A stretch of 64,000 nt of DNA from Dicaeum eximium. Taxonomy: Eukaryota > Chordata > Aves > Passeriformes > Dicaeidae. Each line of letters opens with the position of its first letter. The first letter of the stretch is position 1. This document shows positions 13,501-25,910 of the stretch, piece by piece. The notes below the pieces were generated by a model. That model searched no databases, was not told the origin of the DNA, and worked only from the letters and a program-made list of their open reading frames with translations. The position numbers were made by a program, and so were the translations under genes. Location of the stretch: NCBI GenBank assembly GCA_013396995.1, contig VWZP01010162.1, positions 62,001-126,000 of the forward strand, given 5' to 3'.

Positions 13501-16500
13501 GAGCATGGGAGAAGACTGAGGTTAGAATTAAGGATTTCTAGGAGAAGCTAGGATACCGATTCTGGGAATGTGAGATAAGGGAAGGCAGAAAGCAAAGCTG
13601 TTCCAGTATTCCTACTGCTTTCACTAGCAGTTAGGAAATAATAAGACACCAAAAGTTGATGTGCATAGAAACAATTATGTGGAAAAGGTGAAGTATTGTG
13701 AGGAGGATAACATGATGGTGAAATAAAGTGGGAAGGTGGGACTGCTAACAGAGGAGTAAGTGACTATGTTAGACAACAAGTTAATAGTGAGCAAACATAA
13801 TTTTTCCACTCTGTAGTTGAACTGTAACTGTCTGGAGTCACTCTGAAATCAAAAATAATAATGAATTATTTCTGGTCTGCTCTTTTGCTGTCTGTTGTAT
13901 CCATTAGTACACAGACCAGGTGACAAAAGATTCAAACAATTGTGGTTTTTTCCCATTTAAAATTAGCAAAGATTATGTTGATTTTTTTTTCCCATTTAAA
14001 AAAAAAAAAAAAAAAAAAGGCTCATACTCCAACTAAGGCTGCAATTCTCTTTTGAAGTTACTTTGATAATAATACATAGTATCATGGCCTTGTGAGTTTA
14101 ATAGTATGAGTAAGTATCATGACTCAGAGCTCTACAAGTTTATAGTGCAGTTTCAATACTTGAATTACTTGTTCAAGAAAGATGTTTGTTAATGGACTTG
14201 GTACACCAACATGCTGGATTCTCTGTGTACAGCAACATTTTAAAAAAGAACCAAACCAAAAAGCTACTGTTTTATTATATGCTAGGTTCGTCAAAAAATG
14301 TTGTATGCAGCAACCCGAGCAACACTTAAGAAAGAATTTGGAGGTGGCCATATTAAGGATGAAGTATTTGGAACAGTACAGGTATGTTTTTCTTTTCAAA
14401 GTCAGGACACTGACTTTAAATACTGAATATAGTAGCTAATATTATTGGTATGAATGTGGGTTGCTTATGGTCTTTTTGAATTAAGGAAGAAAGAGTTAAA
14501 TGCTCTGTGTATTATTCCAGTGTTAAAGTGTATTTTAGCTCATTTGAACAAGTTAATAGGTATAGTTAACATTGTGAGGCTTAGAAGTCCTTGCTTCAAA
14601 TGGTTATGAAAACTAAATAACCTAAGAATAATAGGCATATCTCTTAATCTCACTGCATGAGCTTGAGTCCTCTAATGGAATGGAAGGAGTTGAAGGTTTG
14701 GGGAAGAATAGAGTTTGGGGAAGAATTGTAGTGGAGAAAAAAACTGTGAAAGAGAAATGGACTGTTGTGGTGAACATGAGACTAATAATTCTGTTCCTCA
14801 CTGAGTAAATAATTTGTTCTATTTATCATTAACCTGTCATGGAGGCTTCATTATCCTAACAAACTTCTAAATAAACTCCTCTGGAGAGGCTGTATCCTAG
14901 GGAAGTAGACAACTGACTTGCTAAGAGGGTTTACTGGTGGAGGTCGTGTTACTTTTTTCTTGTCTTTTCAATCAACCAGTCTCTCGCTGCCACTTGCACC
15001 AAACCATTAGCAGTCTATGTAATATATGGAATTTGTGTCTAGCCCTACAAGTTTGAGCTTCCGTCTCAGTTCTGAGGAAGGAGCATTACATCTGTCTTAC
15101 TGTTACTTCAGAATGGGCCTGGGGCACATGGAAGATGACATTGATATAACTCACTTTTTCCAGGCTCATTATGTTACAGCTTATATATCTCTAAATTGCT
15201 GGTTTCAGTGTCTTTATAAACTTCTTAGTTGTTGCTGGTCTTTAATGTTCATCTGTGTGAAAATCACAGCTTCTTCAAGGTGTTCAAGTTGCTGATCTCA
15301 CTCAGGATCTTCATCATCAGCGTCCAGTGGGTTACTTTGTCTTTATTTTGTTAAGCCTAAGGATGGTTTGGTTGCAACAAGCACTGTTATTCTGGTGGAA
15401 CCTTTCTATGATCCCACCTGCTAATTCATATGTATTAACCTGGATACCTCTGGGCTTCTGAAACAAGATGTAATGGAATATTGGAATATTCAAATAAAAT
15501 TACCATAACTGTATGGAAGCCATCTACTTTTTACAATGCTCCATAGAAAAATCTTTGAAGAAGTTATATTCTAAAAAAATACTAATAAATATTGATATTG
15601 CGCTTTCAGGATGATGTTTCACTGAATGGATATAAAAAATATTTGATATCACAATCCTCCCCTGCACCTCTGACTGCAGCAGAAGAGGAACTTCGACAAA
15701 TTAAGATTAACGAGGTACCTAAAATGTCTTCAAGCATGTGTGGGAAATGGTGCAGAGTTCCAAATGTATTGCAGGGAAATGTCTTTCTAGGGTAAAAAAA
15801 GGCAGAACAGAAAATGGAAAGTTTCAGAAAGTGTGAGTGGATGAGCATATAAATGTACTTCTCAATGGGTTGAAACTGCAGGATGGTGATGGCTGGAGTT
15901 GAAGTGGCATGAGTGATGGCACTGCGTTTGAAAGGCCTAGTGTCTGAATCAGAGGCCTGGCAACTGCAGAGCTTAATTGTTGCAACTTCAGCTTTTAGTA
16001 TCACTGGATGTCCTTCTTTGTGAAGGGTGACCAGGCACTGGCACCGGTTGCTGGGGAGGTTATGGGGTCTCCATCCTGGAGATATTCAAAATATGTTTGG
16101 ACAGACAATGGGCAGCTGGCTCTACGTGGCCCTGATTGAACAGTGTCGTTGGACAAGGTGACCTACAGAGATGTCTTCCAACTTCAGTCATTGTCCACAT
16201 GTGATTGCCCACATCCATTTCCCATGGTGGCAGAAATTGTTGAGAACACACAGAATAGCAATTATTGGAGTGAGTGATTGCCAGGAGAATTTCAGCAGCC
16301 TTAATCTTAGAGGAGAGGTACATGGTTTCTGGTACCAGTGCTCTTGTCTAAGACATAGAGGAAGGGAAGAGGATTCCAATAAAAATAAAATAGAAATCCA
16401 AACCAAATAGCTGATCACTTTAAGAGACTGATTTGCTTATGCTACAAACACTCTAGAAAAATCTCTATCAAATGCCTTTAACCAAAAAAAATTATTATTG

Positions 16501-19500
16501 CCAGCTAGCTAGTGACTGAAAAGTTTCAGAGGATTCTTTTTATCACATTTTTCCTTCATTTGAACACTGTTTATGTCAGATGTACATTAAAATAGGTCAT
16601 CAACTTATTTGTTCTTTAGACTTGTACATTAGAGCTGTGGTACATGCGTTTGAAGTATGATTTATTTCTGCAGCTAGATACCAGGCAGCCATTATTGTGT
16701 TAAATACAGCTGTGTGTCTTTTCTTATGTTTTCACTCTGCTGTGCTTTTGCTGCAACTTTGTTGTTTATTGGCTTTTTTCCCCAGTGGTGTGTTTTGTTA
16801 GTTTTCGTGTCTGATTTTAAGAATTCAGTGCAGAAATACATTCAGCATCATTAAATGCTGCATTTTACTTCATCAGCTTTAAAAAAATGAAAAACAGTAA
16901 TGAATGTAAAACTTCTGTGGGATTGGTGATCACTTCTGGTATTAGTGTATGTACCACATACAATGTGTTTAGAAGCTGAGTCACGCAAACCAAGTCTTTA
17001 TGTGTTCTGAAATTTCAGCAGCAATACCTTTGCTCTTCAGGGACACATAAATTGTATATTGCTGCCATTTTGGCTTTGTTTGAAACATCTCACAATACAT
17101 TAACTTATGTCATTTTTCTCTTCATCGTTTCCACCGTTATACAAAGCCTGTAATTAGACTTAGAAAATGAAAAGCTTTCTGAGTTTTAAAAAGTTTTCCA
17201 TATGTATATTCTTTCATAATTACCCTAAGAAATATTCTAGGGCTAGATCAAAGGATCATCTAGTCTGTTGTCAAGAGCTTGAGCAGCAGAAATCTAGGAA
17301 GGATGTAGGAGCAGGGCAAGAAGGCTATAATTACCTTAAATGCTCTTCTGTTGCCTCAACATTTGCAGGTAGGGATCTTCTTGCACAAAAGATGACATCT
17401 TGCTATATAATTCTTCTTGGTTTGTCATCCATCATCTAGTCTAGTCATTTCTGTAAATCCACATAAAGGTTTTGTTTGCCACAGGTCCCACAGCAGCATA
17501 TTCCACAGCTTGACAAAATACTATGTAAAGAACCACTGATTTCTCTCTAGAATCTCTAGTTTATTCTGATACCCCTACAGATAGTATGGCGAAGGCAAAA
17601 AAGAGTCATTCAGTCCATCTTCAGTTTCCCCCTCCCCTTAGATAAAGCCCTCTGTATCCCAGAATGCCAACCATATCCTGAGCTGCATCAAAAGCAGTCT
17701 GGCCAGCAGGTAAAGAGAGGTGATTCTCCCCCTCTGCTCTGGTGAGATCCCACCTGGAATACTGCATCCAGCTCTGGGGTACTCAGCACAGGAAAGACAT
17801 GGACCTGTTAGAGTGGGTCCAGAAGGGGGACACAAAAATGATCATTGGGCTGGAACGTATTCCATGTGAGAAAAGGCTGAGAGAGTTGGGGTTGTTCAGC
17901 CTGGAGCCGAGAAGGCTTCAGGGAAGTCTTAGTGGCCTTTCAGTACTTAAAGGGGGCTTATAAAAAATAAGGGGACAAATTTTGTAGCAGGGCCTGTTGC
18001 AGCAGAACAAGGGAGAATGGTTTAAACTTAAACAGGGTAGGTTCAGATCAGGTATGAGCAAGAATTTGTTTTATGATGAGTGTGATGAGGTACTGGAAGA
18101 GTTTGCTGAGAGAGGTGGTGGATGCCCCATCCCTAGAAACATTCAAGGTCAGGTTGGATGGGGCTCTGAGCTACCTGATCTATTTGAAAATGTTGCTGCT
18201 TTCTGTGGGGGATTTGGACTAGATCACCTTTAGGGATCACCCTTCCAACCACAACTGTCCCATGGTTCTCTATCCATGGACCTCTGTTGTATTCCTTTTC
18301 AGTTATCTCTTCCAGGCTGACGAGTCCTAATCTGGGTAGTTCTTCCTCCTAAACAACTCACTCCATACTTCTGATCCTTTTGCTTTTCTCTGCAGTTTTT
18401 CCAGTTCTGCTATATAATTAATGAGATGGAGGGATGGGGAAGCCAGATCTGCATGTGGTATTCAAGATGCAGGCATGTTACTGATATCTACAGTGCGTAA
18501 TAATGTGTTCTGTTCTCTTTTTTCCCTAACAATTTGTAACATTTCATTTGTGGGTGGGGAGTATTTGGGTTCTTTTTTCTTGCTTGGGGTTATTTTCAGA
18601 TTTAGTTGGAATGACATGCAAGGTCTTGCTCCTGAATGGAAGTAGCCAGCTCAACCCCATCACCATACATGTAAAAAAGAGGGTTTCCTCCTGCATACAC
18701 TTACATTTATTCACAGGAAATTTCACCTGCCATTTTATCCAGCTATAAGCAGCCTTTTCTAACTAAATCTTAGCAGTGTGAATTTAAATATTCTTAAGTG
18801 ACTTAGGTGGTTCTGTTCATTTTCTTATATCTGGACTTATGCTGGGTTACTCTCTTCCCTTGTCCATCTCCACACTTCACAGCTTGTTTTTAAGTTTGGA
18901 GCACTTATTTTCTACCTGTATTTTAATACGGTTTCTAGAGTATGGTATTTTGTGATGGTTTATTATTTTCATGATGCCTATTTTACATTCGTCAGTCAGA
19001 TTTTATGCAGATAAATATTTTGCAAAACATTTTTTCTATAACCTTACTCATATATTTATCAATCTTTGTGCAAAGTAAGCTCTTCACCTGCTTTCTTTTC
19101 CTCTTTCCTTGTTGCTGACAAGCTGTTCTTTAAAGTGTGAAGTATAAGTGCTGCCACAAGTGTTTGTTTTTAATTTTTTTATCAGTTTCTTTCATATTTC
19201 ATTAGCATCTCTTTTTAATAAAGCTGCACATCTTCTAGTTGATAGATGTAAGATCCACACATTCCATTTGGTACACTTTTTTGACTTTTGCAGCTTCATA
19301 ACCAGTGTTAAATGTAATTGTGAAACTTTAAAAGGAAGTAAATATATTCAAAAAACAGTACTTAGACAATAAACTAAGAGTGAAGAAGACTGGAGGCGAG
19401 AGCTCATTTTAAGAGAAACTGAATGAATATTAAGATAAACATAAATTCTTGGACATCAGCTTTAAAATAACTGTTTTCTCAAATAATTTGACACTAATAT

Positions 19501-22500
19501 AACTGGATTATGAACAATTGTCTAGCTTGTCCTGGATTTTTTTTATTTTTACTTTGTGGTAGACCTTCTAGAAATAAGAAATTGGGATTTTGTTTGTTTG
19601 TTTTGTTTGCTTTGGTTTTGGTATAGGCTTTTTGGGGCAGTATGTTGAAGCAGGAGGGAGAGTAGTAGCTTTACTTTTCCATCGAGAAGATCAGTTTGTC
19701 TCGTAATTTCTCTCTTCCTTCAAAAATTTTGACTCCCTAGAAATCATGTCTTTGTTTCGATCTAAAATTTTTCAAGCTATAACAAAGTTTATAAGGAATG
19801 TTTTCAGTTCAAAAGTATAGCACAGCATGTGAAAATCAAGATTTTTTTTTTCCTGGATTATTATGTCTCTATACCAGATTTTAACTTAGAACTTTCTTAC
19901 TGACACTTGAACAATTTTTCCCTCTGATGATTTCGTTGCTAAGCAGAGCTGTTTCAGAGATAAGCAACTTTGCAGGCTATCAAACAAACATGACCTGTAA
20001 ATTAAGAAATGCAAATCATTTGTATATGGGGATGATTTCTAGGGGTGGGTTATTCTTGGAATAGCTACTGCTAACTCTGTGTGTAAGATATGGAATGCAT
20101 CATCAGTCATTCTATGAAACCAATAAATGCCTGCTGAGGTTTCTTTTAACATCTCAGCTGACTTGTGTTCCAGGTACAGGCAGATGTTGGTGTAGATACC
20201 AAGCATCAAACACTGCAAGGAGTAGCATTCCCCATTGCTAAAGAAGCTATCCAGGCTCTGGAGAAACTGAAAAATAAGAAACTCAATTATGTACAACTGG
20301 CAAGTATAAAATACTTTAACTATTTTTTAATAATGAGTATGAAATAGATTACCCACATATTAAGCAACATGTGTTGATGTAATATGCTGACAAATTGCCA
20401 TTTTGAATTAAATTATTCCAAACTTTTTTCCATCCTGTCATGTTCTCTGGTTTCTTCTTTTGTGTATTAACTGTATTCATGTTTGCTTTGTTTACAGCAA
20501 ATTGATATGAAAAATGAAACTATTATTTTGGCCAACACGCTTGATACTGAACTTAAGGACTTGCCAAAAAGAGTTCCGAAGGATGCTGCACGTTACCACT
20601 TTTTCCTGTATAAGCACACGCATGAAGGAGACTATTTGGAATCCATAAGTATGAGAAAATTTCTCAATATGCAACTTTACTGGCTTGTTTCAAATTCCTT
20701 AGGAATTTTGAGTCAAAGATGTGCCAGCATGATCATAAACTTCAGAGTCATTTGGTTGTGAAATTGTGAACTTGTGAAGGAGAGCTCTTATGTTTGTAAA
20801 GTAGTGAGTTATCCCTTTTGATTATGAACACCCATAAATGTGAAAACATGCAGGCACCGGCCAGTCTCTTATCCCCCGTTTGAAATTAAACACTTGCTGA
20901 AGCAAAAAGGCTCCAGAGCAGCACTGCATTTTTTGCTTTCAGATTGCATAGTTTATTTCCAGTGTCTCGCTGCTGTAAATGGTTTTGTGATACAGCTTTT
21001 GATAGAGTGTATTTATAGTCTGATTTGTGTTGTTGTTTTCTTTTCCTGCAGTTTTCATCTACTCTATGCCAGGGTATACCTGTAGTATACGAGAACGAAT
21101 GCTCTACTCTAGTTGCAAAAGTCCACTGTTAGAAATTGTAGAAACACAGCTGTGGATGCAGATAGTTAGAAAGGTAAGTGCCGTGGATATATGGGTATTT
21201 TCTCCATACCTGTCTTCCCTTCTTAATGGAAAACTATAAATGTTTCTGTCACCACCTTGTCTAAACAATGACAAGTGTAACTTAGTTTGTCCTGAAGAGG
21301 AAATAATTGTTGATGGAGCTAGAGATACAAAGTTAAGTCATAGAACTTTTACTCTGTTTGATAATTTCTACACTTTTATCTTGAACAAATATATCCTTGT
21401 GCATCAAGGAAGTACTTGAGAGTACTTTGAAGGACTTCATAGAATTAACGTGATTTCTTACTCAAAGTTGTGTATTTTGGACCACAACACGTTGCTGTTG
21501 TAGGGATTTTCGAAATAATTTCATGCTGCAGTTCTGAAAATTAGAACTGCTATCTTAGGAGTCCTTGATGGGGCAAGCAAGTATTTGCAAGTAAGCTGAT
21601 CTTTTCACACTGTATAGATTTTAGTGCAATGCAAAAAGTTGCTTCTCACCTCAGAGAGACCACAGAAATGGTCCACTTATGACCTATGGTTACTTTTTTA
21701 ACACTTTCGTGGAAGCTTAGTTTCTGTAGAGATTATGTTTACCTTAAAAATAGCAGAATTAATACTAACCATTTTTACTGAGATGACATGAATTAACTAT
21801 ATTTTTGCTATGTGTATTTGTATGTAATTATTTTTCTGAAATTGCCTTTCTACAACAAAATTAAAGCACGATGTGACTCCAGAAAATTCCTGCAGACAGA
21901 AGTTTCTGAAGCATGTACTTGTAACAGCAAAACTGGGGCTGGCAAATCTGTCAAGTGTTATGGTTGGCAGGACATGAAGTGCTGAATGCTCAGCAGAGCA
22001 AGGCCATAGCATTTCTCTGAACTCTAAATTCCTGCAATTTAAAACAGTGGAGTTTGGCTTGAGAACACAATTTTCTTTCCATTTGTTTTCATATATCTAG
22101 ATTTTGAAAACTAAAGCACTCCCCTCTGTTTTGTTCATTGTTTTAGCTTTTCCTTGCTAAACACTTGAATACTTGCTGAGTGGCAGTAGCCAGCTAATAA
22201 TACAAGCTTCTTGATACTGCTCCCCCTCTTTCTCAAGAGATAACAATATGTATGCACATTGCTTATACAGTTAGTGTTTAAAACATGTTATAGTGAACAA
22301 TTTTGATTCTTAAAATGTGTAAATACTTAAAATGAGTAAATAAGCAGTAGTTTCACATGGAATGTGTTCTCCTATTTAGTGTTAACAGGTACACTGTGCC
22401 AAAGCTTGGGACAAAAGAAAGTCCTTAGTGTATGTACTGTTTAGTCATGCTTACATTTCAGGAAAATAATTAAGTGACACTTGATAGTGGTAGGAGTATA

Positions 22501-22844
22501 GGAGAGTCTCAGAAAATTGATCCAAGATTTCTCAGGGCATTAGACACAAGTTGGAGAACTCTTCATGCTTGACTTTGAACATTATTGCACATATGGTTTT
22601 AATACAGTATTGAGTTCCAGCAAAGCTTCTAAATGTTTTTGACTTTAAGTATGATGTTTTTTTTTTCTGCCAGATTGAAATAGATAATGGTGATGAGTTA
22701 ACTGCTGACTTCCTTTATGAAGAAGTACATCCAAAACAACATGCTTTCAAACAGAGTTTTGCTAAACCAAAAGGTCCTGCAGGGAAGAGGGGAATACGAA
22801 GACTGATTAGAGGTCCAGCAGAGACTGAAACACCTAGTGATTAG
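6960..22844 (+). CDS. TWF1: Twinfilin-1, whole gene span (9 coding exons, 350 aa)
   Basis: Twinfilin binds ADP-actin monomers, caps filament barbed ends and binds capping protein; it acts in the cytoplasm at sites of actin turnover. The joined exons 6960-6984, 10194-10271, 12878-13056, 14286-14381, 15610-15714, 20174-20299, 20498-20648, 21052-21173 and 22674-22844 give 350 codons, the same length as human TWF1, with near-identity over most of it. Two ADF-homology domains lie at roughly residues 2-139 and 175-313, followed by a basic tail (KPKGPAGKRGIRRLIRG), which in the family binds capping protein and phosphoinositides. The start is MSHQTGIQ, identical to human, with G at -3. Intron 1 is 3.2 kb and intron 5 is 4.5 kb. 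Intron 6 has a GC donor. The gene converges on IRAK4. Confidence 0.98.
10194..10271 (+). CDS. TWF1: TWF1 coding exon 2
   Basis: Codons 9-34 (ASGSVKDIFVGARNGQYRLL..., first ADF-H domain). Acceptor CTTTTTCAG; donor AATG|GTTAGT. Confidence 0.96.
11478..11510. repeat. CA/TA microsatellite in TWF1 intron 2
   Basis: Short alternating purine-pyrimidine run (GTGTATACACATATATATATA and flanks). Confidence 0.8.
12878..13056 (+). CDS. TWF1: TWF1 coding exon 3
   Basis: Codons 35-94, core of the first ADF-H domain (WEKDYDSFVLPLLEDKQPCY, RLDSQNAQGYEW). Acceptor TTTTAG; donor TCTCCT|GTAAGT. Confidence 0.98.
13994..14018 (+). repeat. A-tract in TWF1 intron 3
   Basis: A homopolymer run of about 20 A, preceded by a short T-run at 13983-13990; simple repeat. 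Confidence 0.9.
14286..14381 (+). CDS. TWF1: TWF1 coding exon 4
   Basis: Codons 95-126 (VRQKMLYAATRATLKKEFGG..., end of the first ADF-H domain). In phase 0 at both ends; donor GTACAG|GTATGT. Confidence 0.97.
15610..15714 (+). CDS. TWF1: TWF1 coding exon 5
   Basis: Codons 127-161, the linker between ADF-H domains (SSPAPLTAAEEELRQIKINE). Acceptor CTTTCAG; donor AACGAG|GTACCT. Confidence 0.97.
16021..16193 (+). mobile_element. CR1 3'-end fragment in TWF1 intron 5
   Basis: Follows the CR1 3' end in sense orientation: CCAGGCACTGGCACCGGTTG, then GTCTCCATCCTGGAGATATT, then GTTGGACAAGGTGACCTACA and a degenerate TCTTCCAACTTCAGTCATTG end. Heavily truncated at the 5' side. Confidence 0.85.
17240..17643 (-). 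mobile_element. Old CR1-like LINE, left part, antisense
   Basis: Reads like the 3' part of an ancient CR1/L3-type LINE in reverse (GGATCATCTAGTCTGTTGTC, later TTCCACAGCTTGACAAAATA). The matching continuation appears to resume at about 18280, beyond a younger CR1. Family assignment is by pattern only. Confidence 0.5.
17644..18277 (+). mobile_element. CR1 LINE fragment in TWF1 intron 5
   Basis: Sense CR1 3' region, better preserved than its flanks: AGAATGCCAACCATATCCTG, TCCCACCTGGAATACTGCAT, GGCTGAGAGAGTTGGGGTTG, CATTCAAGGTCAGGTTGGAT, ending near CACCCTTCCAACCACAACTG. Short open frames here are remnants of the CR1 reverse transcriptase C-terminus. Confidence 0.9.
18280..18500 (-). mobile_element. 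Old CR1-like LINE, right part, antisense
   Basis: Pyrimidine-rich sequence (ATCTCTTCCAGGCTGACGAG, then GTTTTTCCAGTTCTGCTATA, then GTGGTATTCAAGATGCAGGC) resembling the antisense middle part of a LINE 3' region. It would continue the copy ending at 17643 if the CR1 between them is an insertion. Confidence 0.45.
20174..20299 (+). CDS. TWF1: TWF1 coding exon 6 (GC splice donor)
   Basis: Codons 162-203, start of the second ADF-H domain (VGVDTKHQTLQGVAFPI). The frame and homology require the exon to end at CTG, followed by GCAAGT: a GC-AG intron. The only in-frame GT nearby would remove conserved VQL and has a poor context. Confidence 0.94.
20498..20648 (+). CDS. TWF1: TWF1 coding exon 7
   Basis: Codons 204-253 plus one base (ILANTLDTELKDLPKRVPKD, ARYHFFLYKHTHEGDYLES). 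Donor CCATAA|GTATGA. Confidence 0.97.
21052..21173 (+). CDS. TWF1: TWF1 coding exon 8
   Basis: Codons 254-294 (FIYSMPGYTCSIRERMLYSS). Acceptor TTTTCCTGCAG; donor AGAAAG|GTAAGT. Confidence 0.97.
22674..22844 (+). CDS. TWF1: TWF1 coding exon 9 and stop
   Basis: Codons 295-350 and TAG. Holds the end of the second ADF-H domain (IEIDNGDELTADFLYEEVHP) and the basic C-terminal tail. Confidence 0.98.
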   Translation: MEIDNGDELTADFLYEEVHPKQHAFKQSFAKPKGPAGKRGIRRLIRGPAETETPSD

Positions 22845-23203
22845 AAACTGTGTTTATATTTGTTAAAGTATTGGAGTAAGAAATTAAATTCTGGCTTTTG
22901 GTAATGAACTGAAATCATTCCATTCATAGATACTAGGGATAAAAAAAAGCTCTTTTTACTCTTCTCTTTTCTGACCTCAACACTTTTTATATTGTTACAT
23001 GATTATATTTGTTGACCGTGTTTTATGACATACAGAAGATCATTATTTTAAAGCTAGAAGAGAAAAACTAAGCTAGTACCCCTTTTTTAATTTAGAATCC
23101 ATTATTTAATAGCTTTACATGTGATCATAAACTTTGCAGATATAAGACTATGAAGCCCATGCATTCTGTGGGTAAGTCACAGCTGTATTCTTATGCATAG
23201 CCT

Positions 23204-23209
23204 AATAAA
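23204..23209 (+). terminator. TWF1: Proximal candidate polyadenylation signal, TWF1
   Basis: AATAAA 360 nt after the stop codon, with only moderate downstream GT content. Confidence 0.4.
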
Positions 23210-25777
23210 CCTGTAAGACTTTCCATGTGAGAAGAGATGAAGGACTACATAGCGTCATCCCAATTAAAACTTTACTTTTCCTTGTAGCACTTATGGACAA
23301 TAGCAAATTAGAAGGTTGTGTTTGGATTTTGACAGGATGTATTGCTGGATTTTGTTGTTGTTTTGTTTGGTTTTGGTTTTTTTTCCTTGTAATGGAAAAG
23401 ATAAACTAAAATCAGTTATCGTTCAATTAATATCAGAATTCAGGAATAGGTGGACGTTTTCCTAGGCAAAAACTTGGTCATATCAAATTTATAACTAATT
23501 TCTTGAATTATCTTTAAAGAAATCTGACATAAAACAAAATAGCTTTTCCAGACTTCTGTATCACTTGTAAGAATTACATATTAGGTACTGAATGACCAAG
23601 TAAAAGGTGATTAGAAGTTCATGAGTTAGTATACTCAATAGATTATGGAGCTGCTTTCAGAGCAATATGCCTAAAGTATCTAATTAATTAATTATCGGTG
23701 CACTTGGATCTAAAAATGTGGAAGTTCAGTAAAGATTGAAGTAGTCTTGCTTCATAGTAGTGAGTTATCCTTGAGGTCCTACTGTATTTGCAGTATCAAC
23801 TGCAATTTTTACTTTCAAGGTATTCTAAAAATTACTTTTCCTAAATGTTTGAACTTCAGGAGTAACTTACATCTCTAATTTAAATCCAGCTAGGTCTTGA
23901 ATAACTGCTGGCAGCAAGCCTCTAGCTAGGATTTCAGGGGTTTTTTCCTCCCTTCTTCAAAATAATAAAATCAGCAAGAATAGTCTAAACTTGATTGAAC
24001 TGTAAGTAATGTGTTTAACAGGAAGAGGAAAAATAGATTATTTTAGTAAGTGCATTAAGGGAGAATTAGATGTGGAAATCAAGTACTGGATGACCTTAAA
24101 TATTTAAAACTGTGTGATGAAGCAAATACTCATGAATAGATTATATTCCCTATGAGGATTGCTTTTTAGTGTCTTGTATGTGACCTTTGTGGGTTTTGAG
24201 TTTCGTTGGTTTTGGTTTTTTTTAAAGCTACATGGGAGTTGCCAGCTTTGGCTCATTGGATATTATTGTAGCTGCTGGATATACTTATTATAGAGCTGAA
24301 TCGTGTGTTTACCTGGTGGAAGATGGAGTTTAACCTAGTTTTGTAGGGAATAATGTTTTGACACTAGTAGTTCCTGACAAAAAATTGTTTTATCTATTAT
24401 TTTGTTTGCCTATACTAGCTTGCTATTGACATCTGAGATTGCACTATATAATGTGAAGGTTGCAATAGTTAGTTTTATTGTGGGTTTTTTATATACAGCA
24501 GAAATTTTACACTTTGGCTTTTTTTCATTTAATTTTACACACTACATCAGTCCAATTCAATAGCTCTTGATCCTCAGCTAATCTCCTGCTTGCCCTTAGG
24601 TCTTGTGCTCTTTTCCTGCCTCTTACTTTCTCCATCTAGGGTGAGGAGCTGGTCTTTGAAGTTTTTCTTCTGTACGATGTGGCAGGCAAGTGTCATTGTT
24701 TTTTAAATATGGTTTTTGTGTGTGCAGCTCATTGTACACTGTAATTAAATGTATTTTTAGATTAACTCAGAATATTTGCAACACACCTAATTCACTTTGG
24801 AGTTTTTGTTTTGGTTTGGTTTAAGGAGTGTAGCATTTAAAAATTGCTGCTAGAGGGTTGTGTGAATTTAGTATTCCTGCCCTTGTGCCAGCCATAGCAA
24901 GAATGCACATACCTCTACACTTTCTTGAGCCAGTAAAGAAGTTCAGCTTTTTGCGACTAAATGTTTTAAATAATGAACAGTTTGACCTAATAGGGTTGTG
25001 TGCATGTTGTGAGGGTTTTGTTGGATGTTTGTTTTGGATTTCTTTTCCCTGGTATTTTTGTTGGTTTGTTTTTGTTGGGTTTTTGTTTTGTTTTGGTTTT
25101 TTTTTGCAATCCTGCCCTAGGTAGATGAGGATAGGAGACAGAAAACTTAATCTGGAGGATGATGAGAGCTGGTTAAGTGATTATGCAAAAGCATTTATGA
25201 TGAGCTGCTTTAGAGTTCAGCCCAAAGCAGACATTGTAAATTACCTTATGTGAAAATATTCTGTGTGATGTACACACCCTGCCCAGACATGAGTCAGTCA
25301 TGTCCTGAGCATGTTTCCCCCTCACCTTTCTCCAAAAAGCGAATTGTATGAAGTCTTGCACTGCTGGCTGCTTCTCCAGGCCTCTTGTAGCTATTCTCCT
25401 AACAGCAATAAGAAGTATCTGTTCTTTTTGTACGATCTATCACGTTTACATCTACATAGTTGCTCCACTTCTGTTCATGAATGATCAGAACCAGCACAAA
25501 ATGTGGGCATTAATCAAAGTTGCTCCTTTAACTGTCTCTGGTCATTAAATAATTGAAAGTGTCCATTCAAATTGTTGTTGGCCTTCATAAAGCCCAAAAG
25601 CAATGCAGCTGCTTGCAGTTAACTCACAAGCTATTAAATAGTTATTTAACAGGACAGGTGATTGTTTAATAAATGTTTATGTTGCAAGTTAGGGAGATCT
25701 TGATCTTTTAAAACACTCCTATCAAAGGTTACACTAATCAAGGTAAAAATTGCTCTGTTGCTCAGATTGACATTGTA

Positions 25778-25783
25778 AATAAA
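25778..25783 (+). terminator. TWF1: Distal candidate polyadenylation signal, TWF1
   Basis: AATAAA followed within about 30 nt by a GT-rich element (AAGTGTGTTTATG), a good cleavage-site arrangement. Confidence 0.55.
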
Positions 25784-25882
25784 AGATTTTGTTTATAAGT
25801 GTGTTTATGTATTCAATGAAAGCCACCTTCAGATGCTAAAATTAACTAAGTTTACCTTATCTATTTTGTAATTTACTTTATA

Positions 25883-25888
25883 AATAAA
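25883..25888 (+). terminator. TWF1: Most distal candidate polyadenylation signal, TWF1
   Basis: AATAAA followed by GCTTGGTGTTGTCTG, a strong GT-rich downstream element. This gives a 3' UTR of about 3 kb. Confidence 0.55.
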
Positions 25889-25910
25889 GATTGATGCTTT
25901 AGCTTGGTGT

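Larger units (their letters stand above)
22845..25910 (+). other. TWF1: Probable TWF1 3' UTR
   Basis: AT-rich, open-frame-poor sequence after the TWF1 stop, with several polyadenylation signals. Stretches of GT-rich low complexity (for example 25040-25110) lie within it. A miR-30 family seed match (TGTTTAC) is at 24306-24312. The 3' end was judged from signals only. Confidence 0.55.

Noticed and set aside
17742..18233. Two short plus-strand frames resembling a conserved protein
   Set aside because: They are CR1 reverse-transcriptase C-terminal remnants and CR1 3' sequence.
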